Translations under genes and position numbers: made by a program
Notes under the pieces: model-generated
What the model saw: only the letters and a program-made list of their open reading frames with translations
Told to the model about the DNA's origin: nothing
Database searches by the model: none
Shown: positions 1 through 11,455 of the stretch, one piece after another
Position numbering within the stretch: the stretch's first letter is position 1
How the letters are laid out: the number at the start of each line of letters is the position of its first letter
Source: Uloborus plumipes
Lineage: Eukaryota; Arthropoda; Arachnida; Araneae; Uloboridae
NCBI GenBank assembly: GCA_038373865.1
Contig: JAXGGA010002986.1
Span: 1 to 64,000, forward strand
Reading direction: 5' to 3'
DNA: 64,000 bases

Positions 1-230
1 GAAATTTTAAGCTGAAAAGGGATAAAACATGGGATATTTGAAGTGAAGTGATGATACTAAAAGTATGCACCCGTACTGTGGTGGAAAATGTGGTTTTTTG
101 GCCGCCATCTTGAAAAATCAAAAAAAAAAAAAAAAAAAATCAAAAATTAAAATTAAAAAAAAAAAAACAATGTGTGGTACCAAATGAAAGGAAACTTCAT
201 GCTAAAAAGAAATATAATATCTGACATATA
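1..230. repeat. Left inverted arm of a large element (subterminal ~180-bp tandem units)
   Basis: The sequence carries a unit with the hallmark GCCGCCATCTTGAAAAATCA (from about 103), an A-rich tract and CAAATGAAAGGAAA. The same unit recurs in the opposite orientation at about 2700-3200, so this is one arm of a composite inverted repeat whose left end lies outside the window. The arm is interrupted at 229/230 by the Tc1-like element and resumes at 1451. Confidence 0.75.
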
Positions 231-1448
231 CACTGAAGTGACAAAAGTCATGGGATAGCTATATGCAAATTTTCAGATGGCAGTAGCATCGCATAGAACA
301 GGTATAAATGCGCAGTGCTTTTACAGAGCTTTCATTTCTGTTCAAGTTATTCATGTGAAGAGGTTTTAACGTGATGATGACCGCACGACGTGAATTAACA
401 GACTTTGAACGCGGAATGTTAGTTGGAGCTAGACGCATGGGTCATGCCATTTCGGAAATCGTTAGAGAATTCAACATTCCCAGATCCACTGTGTCAAGAG
501 TGTGCCGAGAGTATGAAATTTCAGGCATAACATCCCACCATGGACAGCGCAGTGGTCGACCGCCTGCACTTAAAGATCGAGACCGGCGACGTCTGCAAAG
601 AGTCGTAAATTCTAACAGACAAGCAACACTGCGTCAAATCACCGTAGAAATCAATGTGGGACGTACAATGGACGTGTCTGCTAGAACTGTGCGGAGAAAT
701 TTGGATTTCTTGGGCTATTCCAGCAGAAGACCGACTCGAGTGCCTTTACTGACAGAACGACATCGCTTGCAGCGACTCTCGTGGGCACGTGAGCATATCG
801 GTTGGTCCCTAGATGAATGGAAAACCGTGGCCTGGTCCGATGAGTCACGATTTCAGCTGGTAAGAGCCGATGGTAGGGTTCGAGTGTGGCGCAGACCCCA
901 CGAAGCCATGGACCCAAACTGTCAGCAAGGCACTGTTCAAGCTGGTGGTGGCTCCGTAATGGTGTGGGCTGTTTTTTCATGGCATGGACTTGGTCCTCTA
1001 GTGCGACTGGACCGAACATTGACTGGAAATGCTTATGTGCAGCTACTTGGAGATCACTTGCAGCCATTCATGGACTTCATGTACCCAAACAACGATGGGA
1101 TTTTTATGGATGACAATGCGCCATGTCACCGGGCCACAACTGTTCGCAATTGGTTTGAAGAAAATTCTGGACAATTCCAACGAATGATTTGGCCACCTAG
1201 ATCGCCCGACATGAATCCCATTGAGCATTTATGGGACACCATCGAGAGGTCTGTTCGTGCCCAAAATCCTGCCCCATCAACGCTTTCACAATTATGGACG
1301 TCTATCGAGACAGCATGGCTCAATATTCCTGCAGAAGACTTCCAACGACTTGTTGAGTCCATGCCACGTCGAGTTGTTGCACTTCGCCGGGCAAAAGGAG
1401 GGCCGACACGATATTAAGAGGTATCCCATGACTTTTGTCACTTCAGTG
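231..1448 (+). mobile_element. Complete Tc1/mariner-type DNA transposon
   Basis: The 1218-bp element is bounded by perfect 27-bp terminal inverted repeats (231-257 and 1422-1448) that begin CACTGAAGTGACAAAAGTC. A TA dinucleotide lies directly outside each end (229-230 and 1449-1450), the expected target duplication. It contains one uninterrupted transposase frame. Identical ends plus an intact frame point to a recent insertion. It sits inside an older inverted-repeat element, so that element was in place first. Confidence 0.95.
374..1417 (+). CDS. Tc1-like transposase, DD36E spacing, 347 aa
   Basis: This cut-and-paste transposase would bind the element's own terminal repeats. Residues ~10-110 form a two-part helix-turn-helix DNA-binding region (for example FNIPRSTVSRV). 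The catalytic triad is visible: D156 in WSDESRF, D247 in MDDNAPCH, and E284 in DMNPIEHLWD. Thirty-six residues separate the second D and the E, so it is DD36E rather than the DD34E of classic Tc1; the Incomer group was described with this spacing, but membership is inference. Two adjacent ATGs (374 and 377) are candidate starts; the GTG at 371 is not a likely start in an animal gene. The length is normal for the family and no break is seen. It is the only gene in the element. Confidence 0.93.
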   Translation: MMTARRELTDFERGMLVGARRMGHAISEIVREFNIPRSTVSRVCREYEISGITSHHGQRSGRPPALKDRDRRRLQRVVNSNRQATLRQITVEINVGRTMDVSARTVRRNLDFLGYSSRRPTRVPLLTERHRLQRLSWAREHIGWSLDEWKTVAWSDESRFQLVRADGRVRVWRRPHEAMDPNCQQGTVQAGGGSVMVWAVFSWHGLGPLVRLDRTLTGNAYVQLLGDHLQPFMDFMYPNNDGIFMDDNAPCHRATTVRNWFEENSGQFQRMIWPPRSPDMNPIEHLWDTIERSVRAQNPAPSTLSQLWTSIETAWLNIPAEDFQRLVESMPRRVVALRRAKGGPTRY

Positions 1449-1450
1449 TA

Positions 1451-1640
1451 AATGGTGAATATACTAAAAATATACACCAGTACTGTCGTGCAAAATAAGT
1501 TTTTTTTTTTTTTTTGGTCGCCATCTTGGAAAAGCGTAGAATTTTTTTTTAAATATAAAACTTATCATATGCAGTATCAAATGAAAGGAAATTTCTCATT
1601 AGAAAATTATATTCATGGGAGTTTTCAAGAGAAGTTATAG
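1451..1640. repeat. Left arm of the large element, resumed after the Tc1 insertion
   Basis: The arm continues with ATACTAAAAATATACACC, a T-rich tract and TCGCCATCTTGGAAAAG near 1517, then CAAATGAAAGGAAATTT near 1577. After removing the Tc1 element the spacing between successive CCATCTTG hallmarks is about 190 bp, close to the ~175-180 bp spacing in the right arm. Confidence 0.7.
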
Positions 1641-1889
1641 GTGAAAAATGGTAAAGCAATTAAGCGTGCAACTTGGATTTTGAGCCATTCTAGTTGCAGT
1701 GAAATGTTCACTACACTTCCTGACCAGTGCTTCATGCATTGGTAGTGAACAGCATACCGATTTGACAGATGTAAGGATGACAAGAGATCTGAAAGACATA
1801 AAAAAAGTAATGCGATTCTTCGTAGACCACAATCTATTTGCTGTGTTTTCATTTCGTTGATGGTACATTTTTAACAGTATAACGAATAG

Positions 1890-2390
1890 CAAAAGCAAAG
1901 TTACTGCAGAAAATGCAGATGTCTTTGGAAGAAACATCCAAGATAAATTCACCAGCAAGTGTTTTAAAGAACAAACGTTACTGAAATTAAACCAAGCAGT
2001 AACAATGAAAGTACTGACAAAAGGAATTATTATTGCTGGTGAGACTCCACTACGTAGATCCACGTCTCTTAACACAGAAGATGCTTGCCTGTAATTCTTT
2101 AGACAATAGCGCTCAAGAAGCAAGTGCATTTTTCAGTTACGAATTATCTGTTCCACCAACTGCACTATTTGACCGTAGTACTCAGAAAATGAGAAAAACA
2201 GATAAATCTTTATTGGTAAAGTCATTAGATACCTTGAATGTCAATACGATACATTTGTATCAATTTCCTACGTTCTTGATGGAGGTGCATTAGTTCACCC
2301 ATTACCATGATCTGCTTCTGCAACATTTAAAGATGGTAGAAGTCAACACGAAGCATATGTTAATAAAAGATATGGAAACTGTATGGATAA
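1890..2390 (+). pseudogene. Decayed protein relic inside the large inverted-repeat element
   Basis: Two overlapping frames keep protein-like stretches. One (about 1900-2080) reads through ...KCFKEQTLLKLNQAVTMK. The other (2033-2293) contains VDPRLL, then FFSYELSVPPTALFD and KTDKSLL, and after a frameshift YVLDGGALVH near 2270. This order resembles a repeated, uncharacterised protein family that I recall from invertebrate annotations, with motifs like YEL..PPALFD and YVLDGGALLHR; that match is from memory only. Several frameshifts and stops make it non-functional. Its place between inverted tandem arms suggests it is cargo or a transposition protein of that element. I do not know its function. 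Confidence 0.45.
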
Positions 2391-2689
2391 ACTGTTAAAA
2401 AAACGCACAAACACCTGACACATTTTGGATTTGGATGATGATGCTATTTCATTTTAATGGATATAAATATTTTATTTTATGAAAACTTCTTTAATTACAT
2501 GATTTTTTCAAATTATAGATTTTTTTAATCATTCAATTTAACTTTATAAGGAAATGTATTTATTTAACTTCAATAAAGATGGACTTGGAGGCAAATTTAT
2601 TCACGGTTTTTAAGCCTCTTAATAAGTGATGTTTTTGACACAACAAAAGAATTCAGTGTTTTGAGCCCCATTTCGTTATTTTTTTTTTA

Positions 2690-3570
2690 ATCAGTCTAAA
2701 CCAAAATCACTTTCTTTTTCAGTACGAAATTATCTTTCATGCGATACCACATATGATATGTTTTATGTTTTTAAACCAAATCCACTCTTTTCCAAGATGG
2801 CGACTAAAAAAAGGATATCTCGCTAGAGTACGGGTGTATACTCTTATACTGCTCCCTTCACTTGAAATATCAGATGTTATATTCATTTTTAGCATGAAAT
2901 TTCCTTTCATTTGATGTCACACATTATTTTTTTTTTTTAATTTTTGATTTTTCTTTCTGATTTTTCAAGATGGCCGCCGAAAAAACCACATTTTGCACTA
3001 CAGTACGGGTACATATTTTTAGTATCTTCACTTCACTTCAAATATCCCATGTTTTATCCCTTTTCAGCTTAAAATTTCCTTTCATTTGATACCGCACATA
3101 GTTTTTTTTTTTTTTTGAATTTTTGAAATTTTTTCATGATTTTTCAAGATGGCGGCAAAAACACATATTTGTCCCACTAGTACGGATGTATACTTTTAGT
3201 ATGTTCATTAGGAGCCTATTTCCTACCATTTCCAACAGGAATTGTTTCTGTTGCAATTTGTTCGACTCCAATGTGCTTTTCAGTTTGTTTCTACTGCACT
3301 AAATCGAGTTATTCTGCGATAACGCGTGATAATAATAACTTTGCGACGCTCGTACGTCGAAACGTATTGATTTTACGAGAAAGTTGTAATGACATAAATT
3401 GTAGGAAATTTTCTCTAGTTTATTTTGTACATTAATGTTTTTATCGTACAATAAGTCAAAAAAGAGATATATTCGAAATACCTCTTTTAGACGCCATTTT
3501 TTCAATATGGCGGCGCGAGCGGCAAAGATACGAGGTGGCAAAGTGGAAATTCGAAACGAGCATATCAAAA
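2690..3570. repeat. Right inverted arm with ~180-bp tandem units
   Basis: The hallmark, now reversed (TTCAAGATGGC), occurs near 2796, 2968, 3147 and, diverged, near 3508. The spacing is 172, 179 and about 2 x 180 bp. Each unit also holds TTTCCTTTCATTTG and a T-rich run. This mirrors 1-230 plus 1451-1640. The outer boundary is not sharply defined; the last hallmark is near 3508. Confidence 0.7.
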
Positions 3571-3667
3571 TCTATTAAACCACCAATTTTCAAAACTCCC
3601 GGAAAACTTTCCAGGTAAAACTACCAAATGACTGGACTATTAGCAGTTTTATAAAAATGTGCAATAA

Positions 3668-4017
3668 CCCTAGCAGCATAATCTCATCGGCCGATGATCG
3701 GGCATTCATCGAAACCCGATGAAATTCTCATCGGCTGATGATCGATTCCGATGAGTTCTCATCGGGAATTGCTCCAATATGTTTCATCGGCCAAACAGAA
3801 TCCGAGAGTTTTGCTCGAAATACGATGAGATTTGGAGCAATTTGCTAATTTTAATCGGGAAAGTTGATCGGAAGGATATCGCTTTTCGATGAAAAGTAGC
3901 TCATGGAAAACCGCGCTCGGATACTGATTGGAACGATGTCATGGTGCGTTACGGGATCAGTTTATAAGGAGTTCGATGATCGGCCGAGCAAAATCCAATG
4001 AGTTGATGTTACTTGGG
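3668..4017. mobile_element. CATCGG-rich inverted-repeat miniature element
   Basis: The left end CCCTAGCAGCATAATCTCA and the reverse complement of the right end CCCAAGTAACATCAACTCA agree at most positions. The interior is full of CATCGG/CCGATG motifs on both strands. The ends resemble those of the small element at 26958-27065 (CCCAGGTAGCACA). No frame is present and the target duplication is unclear. Confidence 0.5.
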
Positions 4018-4042
4018 AGAAAAAAAAAATTATTTCGACCCA

Positions 4043-4109
4043 GGTAGTACGACAGTTTAACCACAGATTTCTTTTCCATTGAAAAGAGAAGGTATAAACT
4101 GTCGTACCA
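4043..4109. repeat. 67-bp hairpin
   Basis: Arms GTACGACAGTTTA and TAAACTGTCGTAC flank an inner pair CTTTTC/GAAAAG. It may be a remnant of a tiny foldback element; no other copy was noticed in the window. Confidence 0.5.
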
Positions 4110-4111
4110 GA

Positions 4112-5231
4112 CGCATGAAACCTTGAAAAAATCCCTGGCTCCATAGGGTTCGAGTGAAAATTTTTAACTAGGAGAGAGTTATGGTACAACATGTGTACCG
4201 CCCGATTCCTAAAAGTTAACTTTTATCGCTTCCAGATACCACGTTACCGTTGTACAGCCGATCTGCACGTAAACGAACTCCAATTACGAAACTATCTGAC
4301 TTAGTTCTGGGAGTTGGTGAGTGATAGCAGAAGACTCTACCCAAGAGTCAGGATAAAGTAGAACTTTTCATGTGTTATAACCTTTAAATTATCTGTGACT
4401 GATTGAATTTTATTTTTCTAGATTTCTATATACCTGAAACTTGTCTTAGCCAGTATGCTTATTGTATTTCATGTAAGTAATTTATTAATTTTTATGAAGT
4501 CAAAACATTATTACATTGCTGTTTGAAATATTTAATATTACCGAGGAACCATACAAATAGTGTAACACTGAAATAGGTTGAAATAAGCAGCAATCAAAAG
4601 ATCATCCTGAGACACAATTTGACAAAAAAATATTTTTTCTCGTTCACCCATTATCCAGAAATAAGATCTTAAAATCAGTTTTTTTTTCTTACCGACAGGA
4701 CATCTATCTGCAAATCATGTGAAAGATTAATTTCATAGTTCAGTGATTAGTACCATAAATCGCTGAAACTCATTAAAATTGGCGATTTGTTTTTAACAAT
4801 TTCTTCAAGGTTTAAATCCTCGTATTGCGGTAAAAGGATCACAAGGACAAATAATTCATGCATCCAGAAAATGTTTCACGATGCTCTTTCGATTGTTAAA
4901 TATTTTTAAAAAACCATTTTGTATTATGGTTTTCTGATTAGTGTATCAGCACTTCAGTACCTTTTCAGTATTACGCAACTATTTTAGCATTATTTCAGGG
5001 AAACGCAAACCTTGTGTACAAATGTTTTCTCGAAAGGCATTTTTTATAACTCTTATAAGTATCTCCAAACTTTTGTCAACGTACATTGCACGAAATATGC
5101 TCAAAGCCAAAATTGAAAGTTGCTTCTTATATACGAGACAGGAACTGATAAATAAATTATCGGTTGAGGATAAATGATACGTTTGCTTCTCAGTAGGCTC
5201 TTTCCACCACCCTAAAAGATAATGGTTCTGG
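4112..5231. other. No recognisable feature
   Basis: AT-rich sequence with short open frames only. No splice-flanked exon, transposon end or tandem array was found. Confidence 0.5.
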
Positions 5232-5235
5232 TTAA

Positions 5236-5795
5236 GGGGACCGGGAACGCCCAATCTCCGCCATGTTAAAGTCACGAAATTTACGTATCTTTTTCTCGGA
5301 AACGATGAAAGATAGGGCTAAGAAATTTTTATACATGTTAAAATAGCATGTTTTACATACTTTAATGCGTCTTTTTCTTTCTAAGTGGAACTAAAAATGT
5401 ATATTTTATACATTTACTCAAAACCACTTTTAAATTAGCGTTTTCGATCATTTTTGACTCCATAAAAATATTTACCAATATGTCTTCAAATCCTTGTGTA
5501 AAACATAAAAAGCTACATAATATAAGCGTCATTAAAAAATTGGCCCTATAAGTTTGATACATATTGAGAAATAGGAGCATAAACATGGAAAATTTATGTT
5601 TCAAGAAAAAAGCATTTTAAGATTTCGTTCATGTGTTGAGCACGGTGAATGCTTCTGAAAGAACAAAAAGTGCTGATGCTTCTGTTTTTTGATAAACAAA
5701 TGTGATATATGGTGAGAAAGATAAAAGTCTTAATTTTTTAATTATATAAAAAGTATAAATCGGATTTTTGGTCGAAATCGCCTTATCTGGTCCCC
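5236..5795. mobile_element. 560-bp element with TTAA target duplication
   Basis: TTAA at 5232-5235 is followed by GGGGACC, and GGTCCCC is followed by TTAA at 5796-5799. TTAA duplication is typical of piggyBac and Kolobok elements. The inverted repeat is only about 7 bp long and no transposase is encoded, so it is non-autonomous. The superfamily is not decided. Confidence 0.6.
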
Positions 5796-5941
5796 TTAAA
5801 AATCCATGCAAAAACAAAGGAGAAAATTCCTTTACAAGTGCATGCCATATATTTCCCGTCATGCCCTTAAATTCTTTTTCCATAAGAAACTTTGCTGTTG
5901 ATAAAAACTCACTTTTAAAATATTCAACACGTATAGTGCTG

Positions 5942-6136
5942 CTCTGGTAAGTTGTATTCCGACATTGACAATGTTTACCAATTTTTCAGCAAACAGTTGT
6001 AACTTCAGTTGACTTGAGCTGGGTTTCTTAAGTTGTCTTTTGTGGATATATTCCCATTGATTTAAGTGGCAATTACCTTTTCCTATTACCCGAAAAAGAG
6101 GTAAACATTGTCAATATCGGAGGTAATTTACCAGAG
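5942..6136. mobile_element. 195-bp inverted-repeat miniature element
   Basis: Imperfect arms of ~38 bp start CTCTGGTAA on both strands and share GACATTGACAATGTTTACC or its close variant. The interior has no frame. The target duplication is unclear, so the superfamily is unknown. Confidence 0.6.
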
Positions 6137-8640
6137 GAGAACTATACCATTTTTTTTTCAAATATAATAAATAAACTTCGTTAAAGGTTTGTTTTTTTAT
6201 GCATATATATATATATGTAGAAATATATATGCATATATACATTACTTAAGCAGAGGAACGTTGATAAAATATATATATTTAACATTATAGTGTTAATTGA
6301 TATCTAAATTATTATTTTTTCTTTACAGAAGTCTCATCGAAAAAATTACAAATAAAGCTGTGAAAAATTATAGCTTTATTTATCCCTTTTTTCATCAGTA
6401 AGGTTTTTGTATCCACATTTTTACTCTGAGATTTAAAAAAAACTGATTTAGTTTGAATACCAATAGTCAATAGTCTTAAGAAATAATTTAAAAGAAAAAA
6501 CCATTGAATAGAAAATAAGGATAACAGTAGTTTAATGTGTGTAAAAGCAGACTAATTATGAGAAATTAGTCGATAAAGTATCAAATGAATGTAATGAAAG
6601 CGTTTATTTTTTTTTATCATTAACACATGAACAAACTGAAATCTGTTAAATAGTTTGAGCCTTGGTCATATGTATAATAAAATCATTATAATATCTACAG
6701 TGTACACAAATATGCACTAAACATGACAAAAATTTTCGCTAAAAAATTCAGAACATGTACGCTAAAAAATTTTATGCACGCAAATGAAAGTTTTCAAATG
6801 TGAATAAAATACGAACAGCCTCGCTATTCTTGCATTGCACATGTTTTTGGCGAGAAATTTGTATTTTGTGAGACAATACTTACAAAAAATATTATGTGGA
6901 TTAATAACAGTATGAACAAAAAGATGACTTGAAAAAACTCACAATTCTGCTTTTTTTGCAGAGCAAACTGTTTTCCTTTCCTTTTTTTTAATCTTTCTTT
7001 TATGAAAACAAAAAACTAAAAGTGAGGGGAAAACGCAGTAATATGCAGTTAATTTTCTAAACTTCCATTGTTATGCAGTTACACAACGTCAAAATAAGAA
7101 AAATATGTTCTTGCATATGCACAATGTATTTGCAAGTAATCCGGGCTATATTTTATGGAAAACCAAACCTGGCAGCATTGTGATGGCTACGCAGATCCTG
7201 ATCACATCATTAAAAACACTGTTAGGTTATGATTTCCCCAACTATAGTAATACATTTTTTATTGTTGTTGTAATTAGCTTTCACAAGATGATGATTAAAT
7301 CATTTTTCTCTTTATGAATTCGGAGCATCTTTGAGACCTTAGTTTCTGATAGAGGTAACTGATTGATAGTGCGTAATATCTCCAAAGGGTTAAGAACAGG
7401 TTATTTGGATAACTCAGAATACAATTGAACGACATCTGTAAAAAGCTTCTTTGTGCTGCTGAGGTTTAAAATTCTGCATCATTTCAATGGCCAACCCGTT
7501 AACATTTTTTTAATCACACATTTTTCGGATATCATCTGAACTAGAATTTGGTTCATCTTTGAAGTGAAATTTTATTAGGTCATGCAATTGTGCAGCTAAC
7601 TCGAAAACGCCAAAAAGTGGACTTGGTTCCCTTGAATTCTTAATCCTCCATTTCTCTTTGATTCAATTGTAATCATTAGAGCCCTGATTATATGCTAATG
7701 CTTATGTGCATATGTAATTGCATATTTTTGCTTCTTTTGATGTCAGTGCATTTTCATGTCGTTCGTTGCAAAAGTGTTGTAACTCCTTGCAAAGACTTTT
7801 TTGCTACAACTGATTATGTAACGCATTTTGGAATTTTTCCTTAGGAAGATAGAATTATAAATGCTTAGCTAATATTAGTTATTAGATATTTATCTTTCGA
7901 AAAGTTTTTCTTCGTCTTTTACACTAAAAGATGAAACCAAATGCGATACCACATAGCAAACAAATGTGCTTTAAAAAATGGATTATAGACAAAATGGTAA
8001 CAAAAATACTTTGGGAAGGGCCCCCCAAACCTGTCAATCCGCCAGTGCTATTTGGTTTTCTTGATTTTGACGCTGCCTAATAACACCTGCTCGAATCGTC
8101 GAAAAACCAACTTTCGTTTTCTCCCCAGCTGTAATTATTTCGTTTTCATCAGGTCCAAGAACTCTCCTTCAAAGAAAGAAAATCAAAAGTCATCACCACT
8201 ACGCACGGGCGGTCCTTCAAAAGCGGAGGTCTGTGCTCAAAATACAGATAAAAAAGATTTTTCTTCTTCGGGATGGAAGGAGGGGTTAGTTGCGCGCATC
8301 CAGAACTCATGAAATTAGAGGGCGGCAAATTTCGATTACCTCACGAAAGCGATCTGTGCGGTTCTTGTTTTTTTTTTTTTTTTTTTTTGTCTCGCCATCT
8401 AGAACTTACATCTCCGCTTTCAAACGTAGTCAAGTCGACATAAAACCCCTTTAGAAGACTGGCCAACCTATCCGTCATTTTATGTTCAAGGTAGCAAGCT
8501 AGATGTATTTGGCTTGGATTGAACCCTTGTTTCGTAAAATAATTCATAAGATGTGGAAAACTTTACTTAAGGTAAATCTAAATATATAGCTTATTTCTCA
8601 AATTGAATAACAGTTTTATGGGAAACTCTCTGCACAAGAT
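6137..8640. other. No recognisable gene; AT microsatellite and poly-T
   Basis: AT-rich sequence. A TA-rich microsatellite lies near 6203-6240, and a poly-T run of about 20 near 8369-8388 could be the tail of an old retroposon on the opposite strand. Nothing else can be supported. Confidence 0.5.
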
Positions 8641-10792
8641 CTAACTTGAGAGTAAGGGCCCTGCTCCACATCAGCGTAAAACGCGACCGAAACTGAAGGC
8701 AGAAACTGAAAATCCGGGTACTTTCCTTTTTACGCGGCGTAATCACGGCGTAATAGAGAACCGAAAAATTTTTGAATTTTTAATTTATCCAACAGCCAAT
8801 AGAAATTGATCGTGAGATGTAAACATTTCTAGCCTTGGCGGCCGCCATTGCTATACTGCATGAACGAAAGTGCATTTTGTTTATATTCAAAAGTGAAGTG
8901 AGAAAATACCCATTACTTAATGACAAAAAATAAAGTGAAAAAAGCAAAATGGGGGGCAACTAGCGAAATGCTCAAAATAAGCTTTCAGTTGAGACTTTTA
9001 AAGTTCACTATCTCGTAATATGTAATCATGTCAACAATTCCTGTCCTTTGCGAGATTTTTATTATTTCATTCAAAACTAGGCGGAATTACGGGAATATAG
9101 TTTCTTGGCGAGATCCGAAATAAATAATGGTGCTTCGGCTGATTTACATTGTAATGGAACTTACAATTTATGGCATGCTTTGCTGAGTTTTTGATTGCTT
9201 GGCGAGATTGGAAATATATGTTTAATTCCCCTCGTATATTTACTTATTTTAATTGAGCTTTAAAAAGAAATATTTGATCTTTGGCTGACTTATGGATCGC
9301 TTGGCGAGAATAAAACTAGCTAATGTTGTGTAATAAAGTTTTAGTGAAATGTTTTGTGTTTTGATAAATACTTTCATTTTTTAATATCGCAATTTTTTCA
9401 AGATTAGGGATAATTAGTAGAGTGTGTAGGTTATTTTACATATTGATGATCTTTTTAATTAATTTAAGGTATGGCTTGCGTGTGTTTATTTTGGACAGCG
9501 TATTAAAAAAATATTTGAATATTTTGTGGCTCTGTGGGTCTAGGTTTTTTGGCAAAGTAAGTAGGCACTGATTTTTTTTTAAAATACAATAACAGCCACA
9601 GTTTTGAAAACGCTGTACGACCACGAAAACATAGCGTTGCTATAAATTCATTTCGCAAAATATATAGTATAATTGCGAACGGTACGGAAACATTGTCTAC
9701 GCGTTTACTCAAAAATATTAGCACCAAAGCCATTGCAAAATGTCCATTAAAATGTAAAAACTCAAAACAACAAATAATATATTCAACCATCAAATCAAGT
9801 TTCATGGCATCGTGCTGCATTTGCTGTATTTTTCGCCAAAACATCTACTCAACACTCCGAAGCTTTTTTTTTTATCACCTCTAATGCTTAGTATGCTTTC
9901 TTCAACAGCAAAAAAAAAAAGCTATTTTTTTCTTGAAATTAAAAAAAAAAACAACTTTTAAGATTTAAACAATAGAAAATAAATGCAATGCTTAGCGAAA
10001 TTCACAAAAAATACTTGAATGGGAATTTTATAGCCAGTTTGGTTTGTTTCCGCTAAATATATCCGTTTAAAGTGAAAATAAAAAACCGCCAAGTAAAAAA
10101 AAACAGGACTTGACTCATAACAAGCTGAATCATGATGGGTAATTATGCCATGCCAACTAAATTAAATAACTATTAAAACTCGGTTTAACAGTTTTACCAA
10201 GTGACGCATATCTAAAAGTCCCGATTAGAATAAAATCAATATTTTGCCGGCACGCAGTACGAAAAATTTATCAATTGTATGAAAAGTTTTAAATCCCCCG
10301 CTGCAGGAGAAGCACGATTTTTATTTGTTGAAAGTCAAGAAAAATATGGCAACACCTTTTTCTCATCAATAATTGCTTTCAAGCTAATTAATTTCTTTCC
10401 ATCTCGCACAGACAATTTTTAAAATCCAATTTAAAGTTAATATTTCCAAACTAAAAAACGCCTGTATCTTTTTTCTAAGTGAAGTTCGCGATTAGGAGTG
10501 CCCCCCCCCCCTTTCTGGGTGGCCAAGGTCTTGAATGTCAAATTTGGTTAAGACCCGACGCAAACTATAAATATGTAACAAATACATACATATATTCTGT
10601 TTTATTTATGTAGATTTTTCATGTAGTGAACCCATATATATATATATAGATATATTACGATACTTTACTTGTCTAAAATATGTATTAATTAAATCTTCTC
10701 CATCTATATCATCACACATTTACACATTGAAAGCTTTGACACCAAGTTTTCTGCAAAGTGGATTTTAAACACTTGCTAACGTTATATTTTGT
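8641..10792. other. No recognisable gene; weak CTTGGCGAGA repetition
   Basis: The motif TTGGCGAGA or a close variant recurs near 9050, 9104, 9199 and 9300 at roughly 55-100 bp intervals, which suggests a very diverged tandem array. A poly-C run lies near 10501 and a TA microsatellite near 10632. No splice-flanked exon was recognised. Confidence 0.4.
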
Positions 10793-10836
10793 AACCAAAA
10801 TGTCGGATGAGTCAGCTGCTTTATATAGAGGCCTAA
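10793..10836 (-). repeat. Orphan terminal repeat of the 441-bp miniature family
   Basis: AACCAAAATGTCGGATGAGT and the following bases match, in reverse, the left terminus of the 441-bp element that starts 170 bp downstream at 11006. No partner end is visible upstream, so it is a deleted copy or a related longer element. Confidence 0.65.
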
Positions 10837-11005
10837 GGCGACTCTTACAAAGGTGTTACGAATCGAGAGAATTTAATAAAATTCTAGTCTTTTCTCCTTG
10901 GAGTTAGAGGAAAACTTGTCGTTTCTGGAGTGGTTTCTTATTAATTTTTTTTAAAGATTATTGCTTGAATTACTTTATCTGTTATAAGGCCTGTCGATTA
11001 CTTCT

Positions 11006-11446
11006 AAGGCTCCTATAAGAGGGGAGCTGACTCATCCGACATTTTGGTTCCAAAACGGTGGGCGTGGAACCACTGGTATCTGTACTCAAGTCGCATTGAA
11101 GAAAAGTGGAAGCTAAGCTTGAATTGTAGCTGCATAGATGATATTTGACTGTTTTTGTCTCTATGACAAAAACATTTCATAAACTCAGGCTTAAAACAAG
11201 TGCAATATGAAAGTAGACCCAATTTCATGAAACATTTCCAAATAAACTGTTTTTAAATTCGAGAAATAAGTTATCTTTTTAAATTTACCTAATATGGTAC
11301 TTTATCCAACTAATCATGAGTTATTTTACGCCAGAGCAACCAGGTATAATATTAATGTGTTTCAAATACCTGTAACAAGGCTGGATCCAAGAGTGTCTTG
11401 GAACCAAAATGTCGGACAAGTCAGCCTGTCCTCTGAAGGAGCTCTA
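11006..11446 (+). mobile_element. 441-bp miniature element, copy 1 (9-bp TSD)
   Basis: The ends are AAGGCTCCTATAAGAGG and, reverse-complemented, TAGAGCTCCTTCAGAGG; both continue into TCCGACATTTTGGTTCC. A perfect 9-bp duplication ATTACTTCT flanks it (10997-11005 and 11447-11455). Three more copies of exactly 441 bp lie at 47231, 54888 and 58858. A 9-bp duplication and terminal repeats of ~45 bp suggest the Mutator superfamily. No transposase is encoded. The ~71-codon frame inside recurs because the DNA repeats; it is not a gene. Confidence 0.88.
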
Positions 11447-11455
11447 ATTACTTCT

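Noticed and set aside
371..373. GTG as the transposase start
   Set aside because: Nuclear animal genes start at ATG; two ATGs follow immediately.
681..1362. Open frames on both strands overlapping the Tc1 transposase
   Set aside because: They are other-frame shadows of the transposase, whose motifs lie in the + frame at 374-1417.
11013..11228. 71-codon frame that recurs at 47229 and 55106
   Set aside because: The recurrence comes from the 441-bp repeat DNA; no protein motif, and the frame is broken in the fourth copy.
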